Positions 28,676 to 39,140 of a stretch of DNA of 64,000 nucleotides are shown here, one piece after another. Numbering within the stretch: position 1 is the stretch's first letter; every line of letters begins with the position of its first letter. The position numbers and the translations under genes are program-made. This DNA comes from Candidatus Cryptobacteroides merdavium. Its GTDB lineage: Bacteria; Bacteroidota; Bacteroidia; Bacteroidales; UBA932. The stretch is from the NCBI GenBank assembly GCA_017694755.1, contig JADIMO010000035.1:16581-80580 (forward strand). Direction: 5' to 3'. Below the pieces are notes generated by a model. It did not search any database. It was not told where the DNA came from and saw only the letters and a list, made by a program, of their open reading frames with translations.

Positions 28676-29605
28676 ATGATGAACAGGATGCTGCCGAAAT
28701 ATCTTCTGGAAAAGCACCAGCTTACGGGTACGGTCACCTTCGCCGTCCTCTTCGCCATCGTGTTCCTCAATCTGTACATCCCGTTTTCTGACACGGCCTG
28801 GTTCAGGCTAGGAAATTCCGTATTTTTCCTTTTTACCGCAGGCTTCATCGCCATTTCAATACTTTTTCTTGTAGCAAGCAGGGTGCTCATGTACAAGACC
28901 CGGCACCTGTTTGAGATGAGGGTGGTGCAATATGCCCTGTGGTGCATTGCGGAGGTTGTGGTCATCTGCCTTTTCTATACCTTTGTCACCCTTGACGTGG
29001 TGCGTCCCGACGGCGGCCCGGTCCCTTACCGGATTTTCATGAGGGCACTCCTGTATGCTTCAATAGCCCTTCTCGTCCCCTATATGATGTCAGCCATGTA
29101 TTTCATAATAGGGGAGAAGGAGAAGACGATCCGCCTGATGAATTGCGGAGGCGGGGCAGTGCCGCAGGATGCAGCGCAGACTGATGAAGCCGGACATGGC
29201 AGCCTGGTTTCCCTTTTTGACAACAACGGCACCCTGAAGCTTTCGATAAGGTCTTCATACCTTTATTATATGGAGGCTGATGACAATTATATAAAGGTGT
29301 GGTATGACGACGGGAGGGGAGCATTGAAGATGTATCTGCTGAGATGCCGACTGAAGACGGTGGAAGAGAGCTTCAAAGGCACCCCTCTGGTACGCTGCAA
29401 CAGAAAATACATCGTGAACCTGGATAAGGTCAAGGTGCTCCGGAAGGAAAGTGACGGATATTTCCTGGATCTTGACAATGACGGGATTGTCCCCATTTCA
29501 GTTACAAGGACCTATACGGAGAATGTCCTGAAGCATTTTCCGTCCGGTGTCGCCATTGTGGAGGATCCGGCCTCTGCGGTCCGCAAGGCGGAAACAGGAA
29601 CCTGA
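28676..29605 (+). CDS. Membrane-anchored LytTR-family transcriptional regulator
   Basis: Four hydrophobic segments then LSIRSSYLYYMEADDNYIKVWYDDG...LKTVEESFKGTPLVRCNRKYIVNLDKV. Confidence 0.88.
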   Translation: MMNRMLPKYLLEKHQLTGTVTFAVLFAIVFLNLYIPFSDTAWFRLGNSVFFLFTAGFIAISILFLVASRVLMYKTRHLFEMRVVQYALWCIAEVVVICLFYTFVTLDVVRPDGGPVPYRIFMRALLYASIALLVPYMMSAMYFIIGEKEKTIRLMNCGGGAVPQDAAQTDEAGHGSLVSLFDNNGTLKLSIRSSYLYYMEADDNYIKVWYDDGRGALKMYLLRCRLKTVEESFKGTPLVRCNRKYIVNLDKVKVLRKESDGYFLDLDNDGIVPISVTRTYTENVLKHFPSGVAIVEDPASAVRKAETGT

Positions 29606-29621
29606 CCGGTATCCGTTCCCG

Positions 29622-30053
29622 TTATTTCTTTTTGGATTTTCTGAGCCTGTAGGCTGACTGTACCATCGCCTCATCAAGGGCAATGTTTCTGGCTGCCATT
29701 ACATTAAGTATGGCTGCAATGATAGGGAAGATGGCCGTGAATGAGAAAATCAGCTCATTCTCGTTCCTGAGCCTGATGAAGTCCACTCCTATCCAGATCT
29801 GGAATGCCGTCATCAGGATGGCTTCAAGGATGCTCAGCCGCATCTGGATCATGCGTGACTTGTATGAGAACAGGGTGAAGCCGTTTCCCGATATTATCAT
29901 CACTATGAATATCAGGTAGACAATATTCTCATAGTATTTTATGTGTTCCTCAGTGCCTCCCGGCCCTATTGTGGCAGCCACATTGCACATCAGCAGAGAG
30001 GCTATCAACAGGGTTGATATTGCCAGGTATAAAGTCTGTATTCTTTGCCACAT
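29622..30053 (-). CDS. DUF4293-like membrane protein
   Basis: MWQRIQTLYLAISTLLIASLLM...; 4 TM; LNVMAARNIALDEAMVQSAYRLRKSKKK. Confidence 0.75.
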   Translation of the reverse strand: MWQRIQTLYLAISTLLIASLLMCNVAATIGPGGTEEHIKYYENIVYLIFIVMIISGNGFTLFSYKSRMIQMRLSILEAILMTAFQIWIGVDFIRLRNENELIFSFTAIFPIIAAILNVMAARNIALDEAMVQSAYRLRKSKKK

Positions 30054-30144
30054 GTCTGTTGGATTTTAAATTTTCAAGACGGCAAAAATAGGAAAATTTG
30101 TCATAAAAAACTATATTTGAAGATGCATTATAAAAGAATCAGTC

Positions 30145-31041
30145 ATGGCAAGAGAAGAAATATCAGGCGTCAGGATCGCCGAATCAGAGCTTATAATCAA
30201 TGACGACGGGTCCGCTTTTCATATCCATATAAGGCCGGACGAGCTGGCTGACAATGTCATCCTTGTCGGGGATCCGGGCAGGGTGGACATGGTCGCAGAC
30301 TATCTTGAAGACAAGGAGTTCAGGCATCAGTCGCGCGAATTCGTTTCAGTGACCGGAAGATACAAGGGCAAGAGAGTCACGGTGCTTTCAACGGGCATAG
30401 GCACGGACAACATCGACATCGTGATGAACGAGCTGGATGCCCTTGCCAACATAGATTTTTCCACAAGGGAGGTGAAGAGGGAGAAGAAATCCCTCAATAT
30501 CCTGCGGATCGGGACATCGGGGGCGATACAGCCTGATGTGCCGCTCGGTTCCTTCGTCTTTTCACACATTTCCATCGGCTGCGACGGCCTGTTGAACTGG
30601 TATGCCGACAGGGATGCAATTGCTCTTGCTGACTTTGAGGCGGCCTTCAAGGAGCACACCGGCTGGAACAGGCATCTCCCTGACCCGTATTTCGTGAGGG
30701 CTGGGAAGAGGATGTCCGCGCTCTTTGCCGACTGCACGGTGCCGGGAATGACGGTGTCGGCCTCCGGGTTCTACGGACCTCAGGGCCGTGTACTCAGAAT
30801 GCCGCTTGCGATGCCTGACATGCTTGAAACATTCGAGAGCTTCAGCTTCGGCGGATACAGGATCACCAATTTCGAGATGGAGGGATCCGCAATCGCCGGC
30901 ATTGCGGCGCATCTCGGACACAATGCCGGAACTGTCTGCGCCATCATAGCACACCGCTATCTCAAGAGCAGCAATCCGGACTACAAGCCGGTTGTACGAA
31001 GTCTGATAGAACTTTCGCTCGACAGGCTTTCCACATTGTAG
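30145..31041 (+). CDS. Nucleoside (uridine) phosphorylase family
   Basis: VILVGDPGRVDMVADYL; VLSTGIGTDNIDIVMNEL; TNFEMEGSAIAGIAAHLGH. Confidence 0.9.
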   Translation: MAREEISGVRIAESELIINDDGSAFHIHIRPDELADNVILVGDPGRVDMVADYLEDKEFRHQSREFVSVTGRYKGKRVTVLSTGIGTDNIDIVMNELDALANIDFSTREVKREKKSLNILRIGTSGAIQPDVPLGSFVFSHISIGCDGLLNWYADRDAIALADFEAAFKEHTGWNRHLPDPYFVRAGKRMSALFADCTVPGMTVSASGFYGPQGRVLRMPLAMPDMLETFESFSFGGYRITNFEMEGSAIAGIAAHLGHNAGTVCAIIAHRYLKSSNPDYKPVVRSLIELSLDRLSTL

Positions 31042-31042
31042 A

Positions 31043-32017
31043 TTATTTTCCGTACATTTCCTTTCGGGACTGGCTGGTCCCTTCTCCGGAAGGGATGGCC
31101 GGGTCGTCTATTACTGCATCCACAGTCCTGCCTTTGCCTCCGATGACATCCTCTTCGAGGAAGTTCAGCTGGTATTTCAGTGTTTCGTACATGCTGCCTG
31201 CCACTTCGTGCCCGTGTCCGGTGAATCGCAGGATGTTGTATCCGTAGCCGTATTTAGCCAGTCTTTCCGCTATCTTTGCCGAGCCGAAGAAGCCGAGCTT
31301 GAAGAATTTTATCTGTTTGTAGACGACGAGATTGTCTTCAGTTCCGTGCATTAGCAGCATGGGTGCGGGCTTCCTGGCGAAGTCCAGTGCGCCGTCCCTG
31401 GAAAGTATGGCGCCGGAGAATGAAATTATCCCTTTGTATCTGAATCCGGCAGGGAGAACATCGGCATATTGGGTCCTGTTGCAGAGTTCGTATTCTGCCT
31501 GGAGGACACTGATGGCTCCGGCGGAAGATCCGCTTGCCACGATGTTGTCCGGGTCTATTCCGAGGCTTTCCGCGTTGTCAATCAGGAATGCCGTGGCGCT
31601 GAAAAGGTCTTCCACCGCCATGTGTATGGCCTTGTCGAGCTGGTTGACCTGTCCTATCCCCACCTTGTCAACTCCTTTCAGGCCGAGCCTGTAGTCGATG
31701 CTGACCACTCTGTAGCCGTTTTTTGCCATGGCTTCAAACCATTTCTGGTAGTACGGGGTGTCCCTTTCCCCGCTTATGAAGCCTCCGCCGAACATGAAGA
31801 TGATTGTGGGCTTTTCTTTCCCTGAGTCCGATATCATGTCCGTTTCTGCCGGATTGTATATGTCAAGGAAAAGTTCGCATGTGTCCCTTTCCGCAAATTT
31901 GTAGGTGCCGTCCGGGCAGAAATGAGCCTTGTCTTCCGCTGCGCTCCTGGATGCCAGTCCGAGCATTGCTGGCAGCATCAGGATCAGGGCCTTGATTTTC
32001 TTTGTCAGATTTTCCAT
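31043..32017 (-). CDS. Alpha/beta hydrolase (carboxylesterase-like)
   Basis: IFMFGGGFISGERDTPYY; VASGSSAGAISVL; MLLMHGTEDNLVVY; GHGHE. Confidence 0.88.
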   Translation of the reverse strand: MENLTKKIKALILMLPAMLGLASRSAAEDKAHFCPDGTYKFAERDTCELFLDIYNPAETDMISDSGKEKPTIIFMFGGGFISGERDTPYYQKWFEAMAKNGYRVVSIDYRLGLKGVDKVGIGQVNQLDKAIHMAVEDLFSATAFLIDNAESLGIDPDNIVASGSSAGAISVLQAEYELCNRTQYADVLPAGFRYKGIISFSGAILSRDGALDFARKPAPMLLMHGTEDNLVVYKQIKFFKLGFFGSAKIAERLAKYGYGYNILRFTGHGHEVAGSMYETLKYQLNFLEEDVIGGKGRTVDAVIDDPAIPSGEGTSQSRKEMYGK

Positions 32018-32023
32018 TTGTTT

Positions 32024-33205
32024 TCAGTTTGTGCCTTGTCCGGCTGTTTCTTCGGGTTTCCTGCCGTCGCCCTTGTCTCCTATTAGTTTCCTCACGAACT
32101 TGACATTCCAGAAGAATCTTCCGGCAATAACCCTGAATACGGTGTAGCAAGGTATGGCGACGAGCATTCCGAGTATGCCTCCGATGTGTCCTGCCATGAG
32201 AAGTACGATGAAGATTTCAAGGGCGTTGGCCTTGATGCTGCTGGAGTAGACTATAGGCTGGAAGATGTAGTTGTCTATGATCTGTGCTGCGCAGAATATG
32301 CCTACGAGTATCAGTACGAATACCCAGAAACTTACATCGGCCCCGACTCCGCCCATGCAGAAATAGCGCATGGCTATCGCGAGCACCGTGCCTATGGCTC
32401 CGCCGAGCCACGGACCGACATACGGGATGATGTTCATCACTCCGCAGATGGCTGCAATGCCTATCGAGGCGTTGAAGCCGAGTCTGGCTACGAACATGAG
32501 TCCGAGGAAATCCACAATGGCAACTCCCGCCATCTCTACGATAAGCCCGATGAAATACCTTGAAAGGAGGTGCTCTATGTCCCTGTATGCAGCCCTTGCA
32601 TTCTGCTCATGCTTGTCAGGCACGAGGGCGGCGATGATGTCCGGAAACAGGTTGTCGTTCTTCAGAAAGAAGAATGAAATGAACATGACAGCAAAGAGTC
32701 CCACTCCGAAACTTGCAATGAAGGATGCGGCGGAGCTGAACAACGAAGAGAACTCCGATGCGTCTGTGAAGTTTTTGAGACCTTTCAGAATTTCCGTCTC
32801 TATCCGGAAATCACTGCCCAATGACGGGAATGTGCTGATAAGAAATTCGTTGAAGTCCTTCAGTGCCGCCACCACCGACATGGCCGCGCTTTCTATGTTG
32901 GCCATGGAGATGTCTTTGGCAATACCGGTGATTATAGGCACGAGCATCGTGAATACGAGGAGGATGACTCCAAGTATGAGGATGATGGTGATGATGGCAT
33001 ACAGCCATGACGGCAGTCCCCGTCCTTTTATCTTCAGCTTTCCGAAGAAGTTCATCACCGGCTTTCCTATCAGGGCCACTACGCCTGCCGCGAGCATATA
33101 TACGATCACGTCCCTGAAGAACCAGCATATTGCGCAGATTACGACAGCACCTGCCGTGTACATGATGTATCTGGCGAGTTTGTCTATACTTCTTTCCTTT
33201 TCCAT
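32024..33205 (-). CDS. AI-2E family transporter
   Basis: Multi-TM; VVDFLGLMFVARLGFNASIGIAAICGVMNIIPYVGPWLGGAIG. Confidence 0.9.
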   Translation of the reverse strand: MEKERSIDKLARYIMYTAGAVVICAICWFFRDVIVYMLAAGVVALIGKPVMNFFGKLKIKGRGLPSWLYAIITIILILGVILLVFTMLVPIITGIAKDISMANIESAAMSVVAALKDFNEFLISTFPSLGSDFRIETEILKGLKNFTDASEFSSLFSSAASFIASFGVGLFAVMFISFFFLKNDNLFPDIIAALVPDKHEQNARAAYRDIEHLLSRYFIGLIVEMAGVAIVDFLGLMFVARLGFNASIGIAAICGVMNIIPYVGPWLGGAIGTVLAIAMRYFCMGGVGADVSFWVFVLILVGIFCAAQIIDNYIFQPIVYSSSIKANALEIFIVLLMAGHIGGILGMLVAIPCYTVFRVIAGRFFWNVKFVRKLIGDKGDGRKPEETAGQGTN

Positions 33206-33222
33206 ATCTGTTTCAGAATAAA

Positions 33223-33921
33223 TCAGATGTCGCCTTCAGCCGCTCTGTCGGGCTGCCTTGTGTCCGCTCCTGTGAGGATTGATGCAAGTTCTTCTGCATC
33301 AGAGACTATTTTCCACGGTGAGCAGGATTCCAGTTCCTCCCTTGTCCTGAATCCCCATGTGACCCCGACTGTCCTTATCCCGGCATTCCGTCCTGTCAGC
33401 ATGTCCACATCGGAGTCGCCCACATAGATGACCTTTTCCTTGTCGGCGGTCCCGGCTGCGGTCATGGCTTCATATACGATTTCCGGATCCGGTTTGATGG
33501 GCTGTCCGTCCCTCTGTCCCAGGATTTTGGCGAAACTGTAGTTCCCGAAGAAATGCCTCACGAGCTTTTCGGTGCCGTCCTGGTATTTGTTGGAGGCCAC
33601 GGCAAGGGCCGTCCCGTTTTCAGTGAGCCTGTCCAGCACATCCGTTATTCCGTCATATGGCCGGGTCAGGTCGCATTTGTGTTCATCATAATATGGTATG
33701 AAGAAATCTTTCATTTTCATGACCATTTCGTCTGTCTTCTGCCCGTCCGGAAGTGCGCCTCTGAACAGGTTGTAAATGCCTCTTCCCACGAGCAAGTTGT
33801 ATTCTTCCATCCGTCGTTCCGGGCAGCCGCACATCTTCAGTGCGTGGTTGCAGGCATTGCCGAGATCCCCGATTGTGTCAATCAGGGTCCCGTCCAGGTC
33901 AAATATCACAAGTTTCGTCAT
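33223..33921 (-). CDS. gph: HAD-family phosphatase (phosphoglycolate phosphatase-like)
   Basis: MTKLVIFDLDGTLIDTIGDL; VASNKYQDGTEKLV; PIKPDPEIVYEAM; VIYVGDSDVDMLTGRNAGI. Confidence 0.92.
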   Translation of the reverse strand: MTKLVIFDLDGTLIDTIGDLGNACNHALKMCGCPERRMEEYNLLVGRGIYNLFRGALPDGQKTDEMVMKMKDFFIPYYDEHKCDLTRPYDGITDVLDRLTENGTALAVASNKYQDGTEKLVRHFFGNYSFAKILGQRDGQPIKPDPEIVYEAMTAAGTADKEKVIYVGDSDVDMLTGRNAGIRTVGVTWGFRTREELESCSPWKIVSDAEELASILTGADTRQPDRAAEGDI

Positions 33922-34022
33922 TTTCCGAATCTTTTTTGATAAAAATATTAAATGTGCCTTAGTTTGGTACAATGGCGGTCTACCTTTGCATCAGAAAAAG
34001 AAAGAAACAAAATTTTGAAGCC

Positions 34023-34148
34023 ATGAAAAATACAGATTTCAACCTTGATTCCCTCAGTTCGATGATTTCATCAGAGTCATCCTACCTCTCACTTGTCGAC
34101 ATGATCAAAGATCTGGATCTCGAGCTTCTCGATGTCACCGTCGGATGA
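34023..34148 (+). CDS. Candidate small ORF (41 aa), antisense overlap with 3' end of the Clp gene
   Basis: MKNTDFNLDSLSSMISSESSYLSLVDMIKDLDLELLDVTVG; A-rich leader and TACCTTTGC -7-like box at 33981-33989; no good -33 box at standard spacing. Confidence 0.3.
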   Translation: MKNTDFNLDSLSSMISSESSYLSLVDMIKDLDLELLDVTVG

Positions 34149-36470
34149 CACGGGGCCGGAAAGCGAGACAGATGTGGCTTTCCTGTCCGGGGAAAGGCCG
34201 ACCCTGATCACTTCCTCCCCGGAGCCGGATGCTCCGATGGCCCGTTCCGAAATTATTAGCTCGGATACAGGGTCCTCAATATGCTTCTGGATGGACCTCT
34301 TGAGCGGTCTGGCCCCGAATTTAGGGTCATAGCCGGCATCTGCCACGAACCTTTTCGCGGCAGGTGTGACATGAAGCCTGTAGCCTTCCGCTTCTATCCT
34401 CCGGCGCAGGTCTTTCAGCTCTATGTCCACTATCTTTTCTATGTCTTCCCTTGTCAGAGGGTTGAAAGATACCTGGGCATCCACCCTGTTGAGGAATTCA
34501 GGCGGGAAGACTTTTCTGACTGCCTTGTCCACAATGCTTTTCCGGCTGTCATTGATGTTCTTTCCGGAAGGGCCGAAGCTGAATCCCAAGCCGTTGCCGT
34601 ATTCGTCCACCTCGCGGCTGCCCACATTGGAGGTCATGATGAGAATGGTGTTCCTGAAGCTGACAGTACGGCCGGAACTGTCCGTGAGCCGGCCTTCGTC
34701 GAGAATCTGAAGCAGGATGTTGAAGATGTCAGGATGCGCCTTTTCTATCTCGTCGAGCAGCACGACGCTGTACGGCTTTCTCCGCACCCTCTCGCTCAGC
34801 TGGCCGCCTTCCTCGAAGCCTACATATCCCGGAGGGGCACCGATGAGCCTTGACACTGTGAATTTCTCCATGTATTCGCTCATGTCTATCCTTATGAGGT
34901 TGTCTGCAGAGTCAAACAGGTTTTCCGCCAGAGACTTGGCAAGCTGGGTCTTTCCGACTCCTGTCGGTCCGGAGAAGAGGAATGTCCCCACTGGCCTGTC
35001 CGGTGACTTTATCCCGGCCCTGTTCCTCTGGATGGCACGTACCACGGTGTCGATGGCCTCGTCCTGTCCAATGATCCTTTCCCCGAGCCTGCCCCTCATC
35101 TTCAGAAGCCTGTTCCCTTCGCTTTCTGCGACCCTGTTTACAGGTATGCCCGTAATTCCGGAAATGACCGTGGCTATGTCTTCGGCTGTCACTGCAGGGA
35201 CATGTCCCTCATTGCCGCCCTCATTCCGGAGCCTGACCATCGAGCCTGCCTCGTCCATCGCGTCGATGGCCTTGTCCGGGAGGCATCTGTCGGTAATGTA
35301 TCTGTCGGACAGCTCCGCACATGCCTTCAGGGCCTGCGGTGTGTAGACCACATTGTGGTGCCGTTCGTATCTTTCTTTCAGCCTCTGCAGGATGAGCATT
35401 GTCTGGCTGAGGTCCGCAGGTTCCACCGTCACTTTCTGGAAACGCCTGTCCAGAGCCCCGTCCTTCTCCACGATCTTGGTGAATTCATCCATAGTGGTAG
35501 CCCCTATGCACCTTATTTCTCCTCTTGCAAGGGCCGGCTTGAGCATGTTGGCTGCGTCCAGGCTTCCGGATGTGCCTCCCGCGCCTACCATTGTGTGGAA
35601 TTCGTCTATGAACAGGATTATGTCCGGATTCTTTCCGAGCTCGCGGATTATTGACTTCAGCCTTTTCTCAAAGTCACCCCTGTATTTGGTGCCTGCGACC
35701 ACTGAGGCTATGTCAAGGGAGATTATCCTTTTCCCGGTGAGGGTTGACGGCACATTTCCCGATGCTATCCTTGAGGCAATGCCTTCCACGATGGCGGACT
35801 TGCCGACGCCGGGGTCGCCGACGAGCATCGGGTTGTTTTTTTTCCTCCTGCCGAGAATCTGAATCACCCTGGCCATTTCATTTTCCCTGCCTTCAACAGG
35901 GTCAAGCCTGCCTTCTTCAGCGGCCTTGGTGAGGTCAGTCCCGAACATTTCGAGAGGGGATGCCTGCTCCTGCCGTTCCTTGGCGGCATCGGCGCCTTCT
36001 TCCGTTTCATCTTCGTTGGACGGCCTTCCGAGAAGTCCGTTCCGTTCCATATATGAAATGACTCTTCCGTAGTCAATTCCGATATCCCTCAGATAACCCT
36101 GTCCGTAGCTTCCCGTATTCCTGCACAGGGCCAGGAGAAGATGTTGGGAAGATGCTTCAGGACAGTTGAGCCTTGTGGCTTCCAGTACGGTGATGCTCAA
36201 TATGTTCTGTGCACCACGGGAAAAGGTGACATGGTCTATTTCCGAAAACGGTATGTGTTCGTTGGTGAACACATGCCTGTCTATATATTGTTTGAACTCA
36301 GCCATGTCGGTGCCGAGCTCTTTCAGTATTCCGTAGGCGACATTATCCGCATGGCGGAGAATGGCCAGGAAGAGGTGGTCCGGGGATATTCCGTAACTTC
36401 CTGTCCGCATTGCTTCTTCGCGGGCGTAATTGATTATCGCGTTAAGTTCGTCCGATATCTTTATTTCCAT
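34089..36470 (-). CDS. clpA: ATP-dependent Clp protease ATP-binding subunit (ClpA/ClpC class, no M-domain)
   Basis: Clp_N repeat, two AAA+ modules (GDPGVGKSAIVEG; FSGPTGVGKTQLAKSLAENLF), GLGF ClpP-loop-like tripeptide. Confidence 0.9.
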   Translation of the reverse strand: MEIKISDELNAIINYAREEAMRTGSYGISPDHLFLAILRHADNVAYGILKELGTDMAEFKQYIDRHVFTNEHIPFSEIDHVTFSRGAQNILSITVLEATRLNCPEASSQHLLLALCRNTGSYGQGYLRDIGIDYGRVISYMERNGLLGRPSNEDETEEGADAAKERQEQASPLEMFGTDLTKAAEEGRLDPVEGRENEMARVIQILGRRKKNNPMLVGDPGVGKSAIVEGIASRIASGNVPSTLTGKRIISLDIASVVAGTKYRGDFEKRLKSIIRELGKNPDIILFIDEFHTMVGAGGTSGSLDAANMLKPALARGEIRCIGATTMDEFTKIVEKDGALDRRFQKVTVEPADLSQTMLILQRLKERYERHHNVVYTPQALKACAELSDRYITDRCLPDKAIDAMDEAGSMVRLRNEGGNEGHVPAVTAEDIATVISGITGIPVNRVAESEGNRLLKMRGRLGERIIGQDEAIDTVVRAIQRNRAGIKSPDRPVGTFLFSGPTGVGKTQLAKSLAENLFDSADNLIRIDMSEYMEKFTVSRLIGAPPGYVGFEEGGQLSERVRRKPYSVVLLDEIEKAHPDIFNILLQILDEGRLTDSSGRTVSFRNTILIMTSNVGSREVDEYGNGLGFSFGPSGKNINDSRKSIVDKAVRKVFPPEFLNRVDAQVSFNPLTREDIEKIVDIELKDLRRRIEAEGYRLHVTPAAKRFVADAGYDPKFGARPLKRSIQKHIEDPVSELIISERAIGASGSGEEVIRVGLSPDRKATSVSLSGPVSSDGDIEKLEIQIFDHVDK

Positions 36471-36554
36471 ACTTGTCAACTAAAATCTCGCTAATTTAAT
36501 ATTTTTTTTTAACTTTGCGGACTATGCTGATGCAATATCTGAAAAATATCATAT

Positions 36555-39137
36555 ATGGACAATGAGATAAAAACAGGAAGAATCGAGACGGTCAACATTG
36601 ACCAGCAGATGAGGAGTGCGTACATCGACTACTCCATGTCTGTGATTGTCTCCAGGGCTCTTCCTGATGTGAGGGACGGTATGAAGCCGGTCCACAGGAG
36701 GGTTCTTTTCGGAATGTCCGGTCTCGGCCTGTCGTATTCGGGCCAGACCAAGAAATCTGCGAGAATTGTGGGTGAGGTGCTCGGAAAGTTCCATCCTCAT
36801 GGCGACTCCAGCGTATACGAGGCGATGGCAAGGATGGCGCAGAGCTGGAACATGAGGTATCCGCTTGTATTCGGACAGGGAAATTTCGGATCAATGGACG
36901 GTGATCCTGTCGCCGCCATGCGTTATACTGAAGCCAAGCTTGAAAAGATAACGGAAGAGGTTCTTGCCGACTTGGACAAGGATACGGTAGACTTCCAGAA
37001 CAACTTCGACGATACCCTCCAGGAGCCGGTAGTGCTCCCCACCAAGGTGCCGCTTCTCCTTCTGAACGGTTCTTCCGGAATTGCGGTGGGAATGGCCACC
37101 AACATGGCTCCGCACAATCTCGGCGAATGCTGTGACGCCATCTGTGCATACATAGACAATCCTGGCATCACCATAGAAGAACTGATGCACTATATAAAAG
37201 GGCCGGATTTCCCTACAGGGGGTATCATCCAGGGCCATCAGGGCATCAGGGACGCCTTCGAGACGGGCCGAGGCCGCATAGTCATCCGTTCAAGGACAGA
37301 CATCGAGGTCAGCGAGTCAGGAAGGGAGACCATTGTTGTGACAGAAATCCCTTATATGGTGAACAAGCGCGAAATGATCGAGAAGATCGCCGAGCTTGTG
37401 GAGGAGAAGAAGATAGAGGGCATAGCCTATGTGAATGACGAGACCACAAGGCACGGTGTCCGTGTAGTGATCAAGCTGAAGAAGGATGCCAACTCCAATG
37501 TGGTGCTGAACATGCTCTTCAAGTACACCCAGCTCCAGTCCAGTTTTTCTGTCAACAATGTCGCCCTTGTGAACGGCCGTCCGAGGACGCTCAACCTGAA
37601 GGAACTCATAAAGTATTTTGTGGACCACAGGCATGAAGTCATAGTCCGCAGGACGAAGTTCGATCTTGAGAAGGCAAGGAAGAGGGCGCATATCCTCGAA
37701 GGTCTTCTGAAAGCCCTTGATGTGATAGACGAGATAATCCGCATCATAAGGGCTTCGAAGAGCGTTGACGATGCAAGGACCGAACTCATGGCCCGATTTG
37801 ACTTCACGGAGGTCCAGGCTTCTGCCATCGTGGAAATGAGGCTCCGCCAGCTAACAGGACTTGAAAGGGAGAAGCTCCAGAATGAGTTCGACGAGCTCAT
37901 GAAATTCATATCCTACTGCGAAGAGGTTCTCGGAAGCTATGACAAGCAGATGGAGATAATCAAGGAGGAGACAATGGAGATGAAGGCCAAGTTCGGAGAT
38001 GCAAGGCGCACTGAAATAGCCCTCTCTGCCGAGGAATTCAATCCTGAGGACTTCTATCCGGACGATGATGTGGTCATTACCATTTCCCATCTCGGATACA
38101 TCAAGCGTACCCCACTTGCAGAATACCGCACCCAGAACAGGGGCGGGGTCGGCATAAAGGGCAGCACCACGAGGGATGAGGACTTCATTGAGCACATCTA
38201 TGTGGCCAACATGCACAGCACCATGCTTCTGTTCACCCAGAACGGCCGATGCTACTGGCTGAAGGTGTATGAGATTCCTGAAGGCTCCCGCTCGTCCAAG
38301 GGCCGTGCCCTGCAGAATGTGATCAACATAGAGCCGGATGACAAGGTCAAGGCATATATAAATGTGAAGAATCTCAAGGACGAGGATTATGTGAACAGCA
38401 ACTATATCGTCCTTGCCACGAAGAGGGGGATCATCAAGAAGACTTCCCTCGAAGCATATTCACGGCCGCGCGCAAACGGTGTCAATGCAATCACGGTGAG
38501 AGACGGGGACGAACTCCTCGAGGCAGCGATGACCAACGGCAGATGTCAGATCCTTCTTGCCGGCCGCAACGGCCGCTGTGTGCGTTTCGACGAGACTGAT
38601 GCAAGGCCGCTGGGCCGTACCGCATCCGGAGTAAGGGGCATAAATATTGAGGATTCCGACGAAGTGGTCGGCATGGTATGCCATGACCCTTCTGCCATGG
38701 ATGCCGCATCGCACACTGTGCTTGTAGTGAGCGAGAACGGTTACGGCAAACGCTCCGACTTCGACGAATACCGCATAACAAGCAGGGGAGGAAAGGGAGT
38801 CAAGACTCTGAACATCACTGACAAGACCGGCAATCTCGTTGCCATAAAGAATGTGACTGACGAGAATGACCTCATGATCATCAACAGGTCCGGCCTGACC
38901 ATAAGGATGGCCGTTTCTGACATAAGGGTTGCCGGCAGGGCTACCCAGGGTGTCCGCCTCATAAACATAAAGGACGGGGATGCCATAGCTGCAGTATCCG
39001 CCGTTGCCAAGAGCGAGGATACGGACAAGGAGAAACCTGCCGGAGCTGATGCACCGGAAACTTTGCCTAAGGATGATGAGGCGACTCTTCAGGAGGGAAC
39101 TTCTCCTCAGGAAGGAAACGCGACAGAAAATGAATAA
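36555..39137 (+). CDS. gyrA: DNA gyrase subunit A
   Basis: [52 protein letters not shown]; GyrA-box-like SRGGKG. Confidence 0.98.
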   Translation: MDNEIKTGRIETVNIDQQMRSAYIDYSMSVIVSRALPDVRDGMKPVHRRVLFGMSGLGLSYSGQTKKSARIVGEVLGKFHPHGDSSVYEAMARMAQSWNMRYPLVFGQGNFGSMDGDPVAAMRYTEAKLEKITEEVLADLDKDTVDFQNNFDDTLQEPVVLPTKVPLLLLNGSSGIAVGMATNMAPHNLGECCDAICAYIDNPGITIEELMHYIKGPDFPTGGIIQGHQGIRDAFETGRGRIVIRSRTDIEVSESGRETIVVTEIPYMVNKREMIEKIAELVEEKKIEGIAYVNDETTRHGVRVVIKLKKDANSNVVLNMLFKYTQLQSSFSVNNVALVNGRPRTLNLKELIKYFVDHRHEVIVRRTKFDLEKARKRAHILEGLLKALDVIDEIIRIIRASKSVDDARTELMARFDFTEVQASAIVEMRLRQLTGLEREKLQNEFDELMKFISYCEEVLGSYDKQMEIIKEETMEMKAKFGDARRTEIALSAEEFNPEDFYPDDDVVITISHLGYIKRTPLAEYRTQNRGGVGIKGSTTRDEDFIEHIYVANMHSTMLLFTQNGRCYWLKVYEIPEGSRSSKGRALQNVINIEPDDKVKAYINVKNLKDEDYVNSNYIVLATKRGIIKKTSLEAYSRPRANGVNAITVRDGDELLEAAMTNGRCQILLAGRNGRCVRFDETDARPLGRTASGVRGINIEDSDEVVGMVCHDPSAMDAASHTVLVVSENGYGKRSDFDEYRITSRGGKGVKTLNITDKTGNLVAIKNVTDENDLMIINRSGLTIRMAVSDIRVAGRATQGVRLINIKDGDAIAAVSAVAKSEDTDKEKPAGADAPETLPKDDEATLQEGTSPQEGNATENE

Positions 39138-39140
39138 ATA

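Noticed and set aside
32370-33221. 283-aa + strand ORF
   Set aside because: Exact antisense shadow of the AI-2E transporter gene; composition is Met/Ser/Thr-rich frame noise and no family motifs
36510-36517. Full promoter for gyrA
   Set aside because: TAACTTTG -7 box present but no TTTG at the expected 19-20 nt spacing, so not listed as a complete promoter
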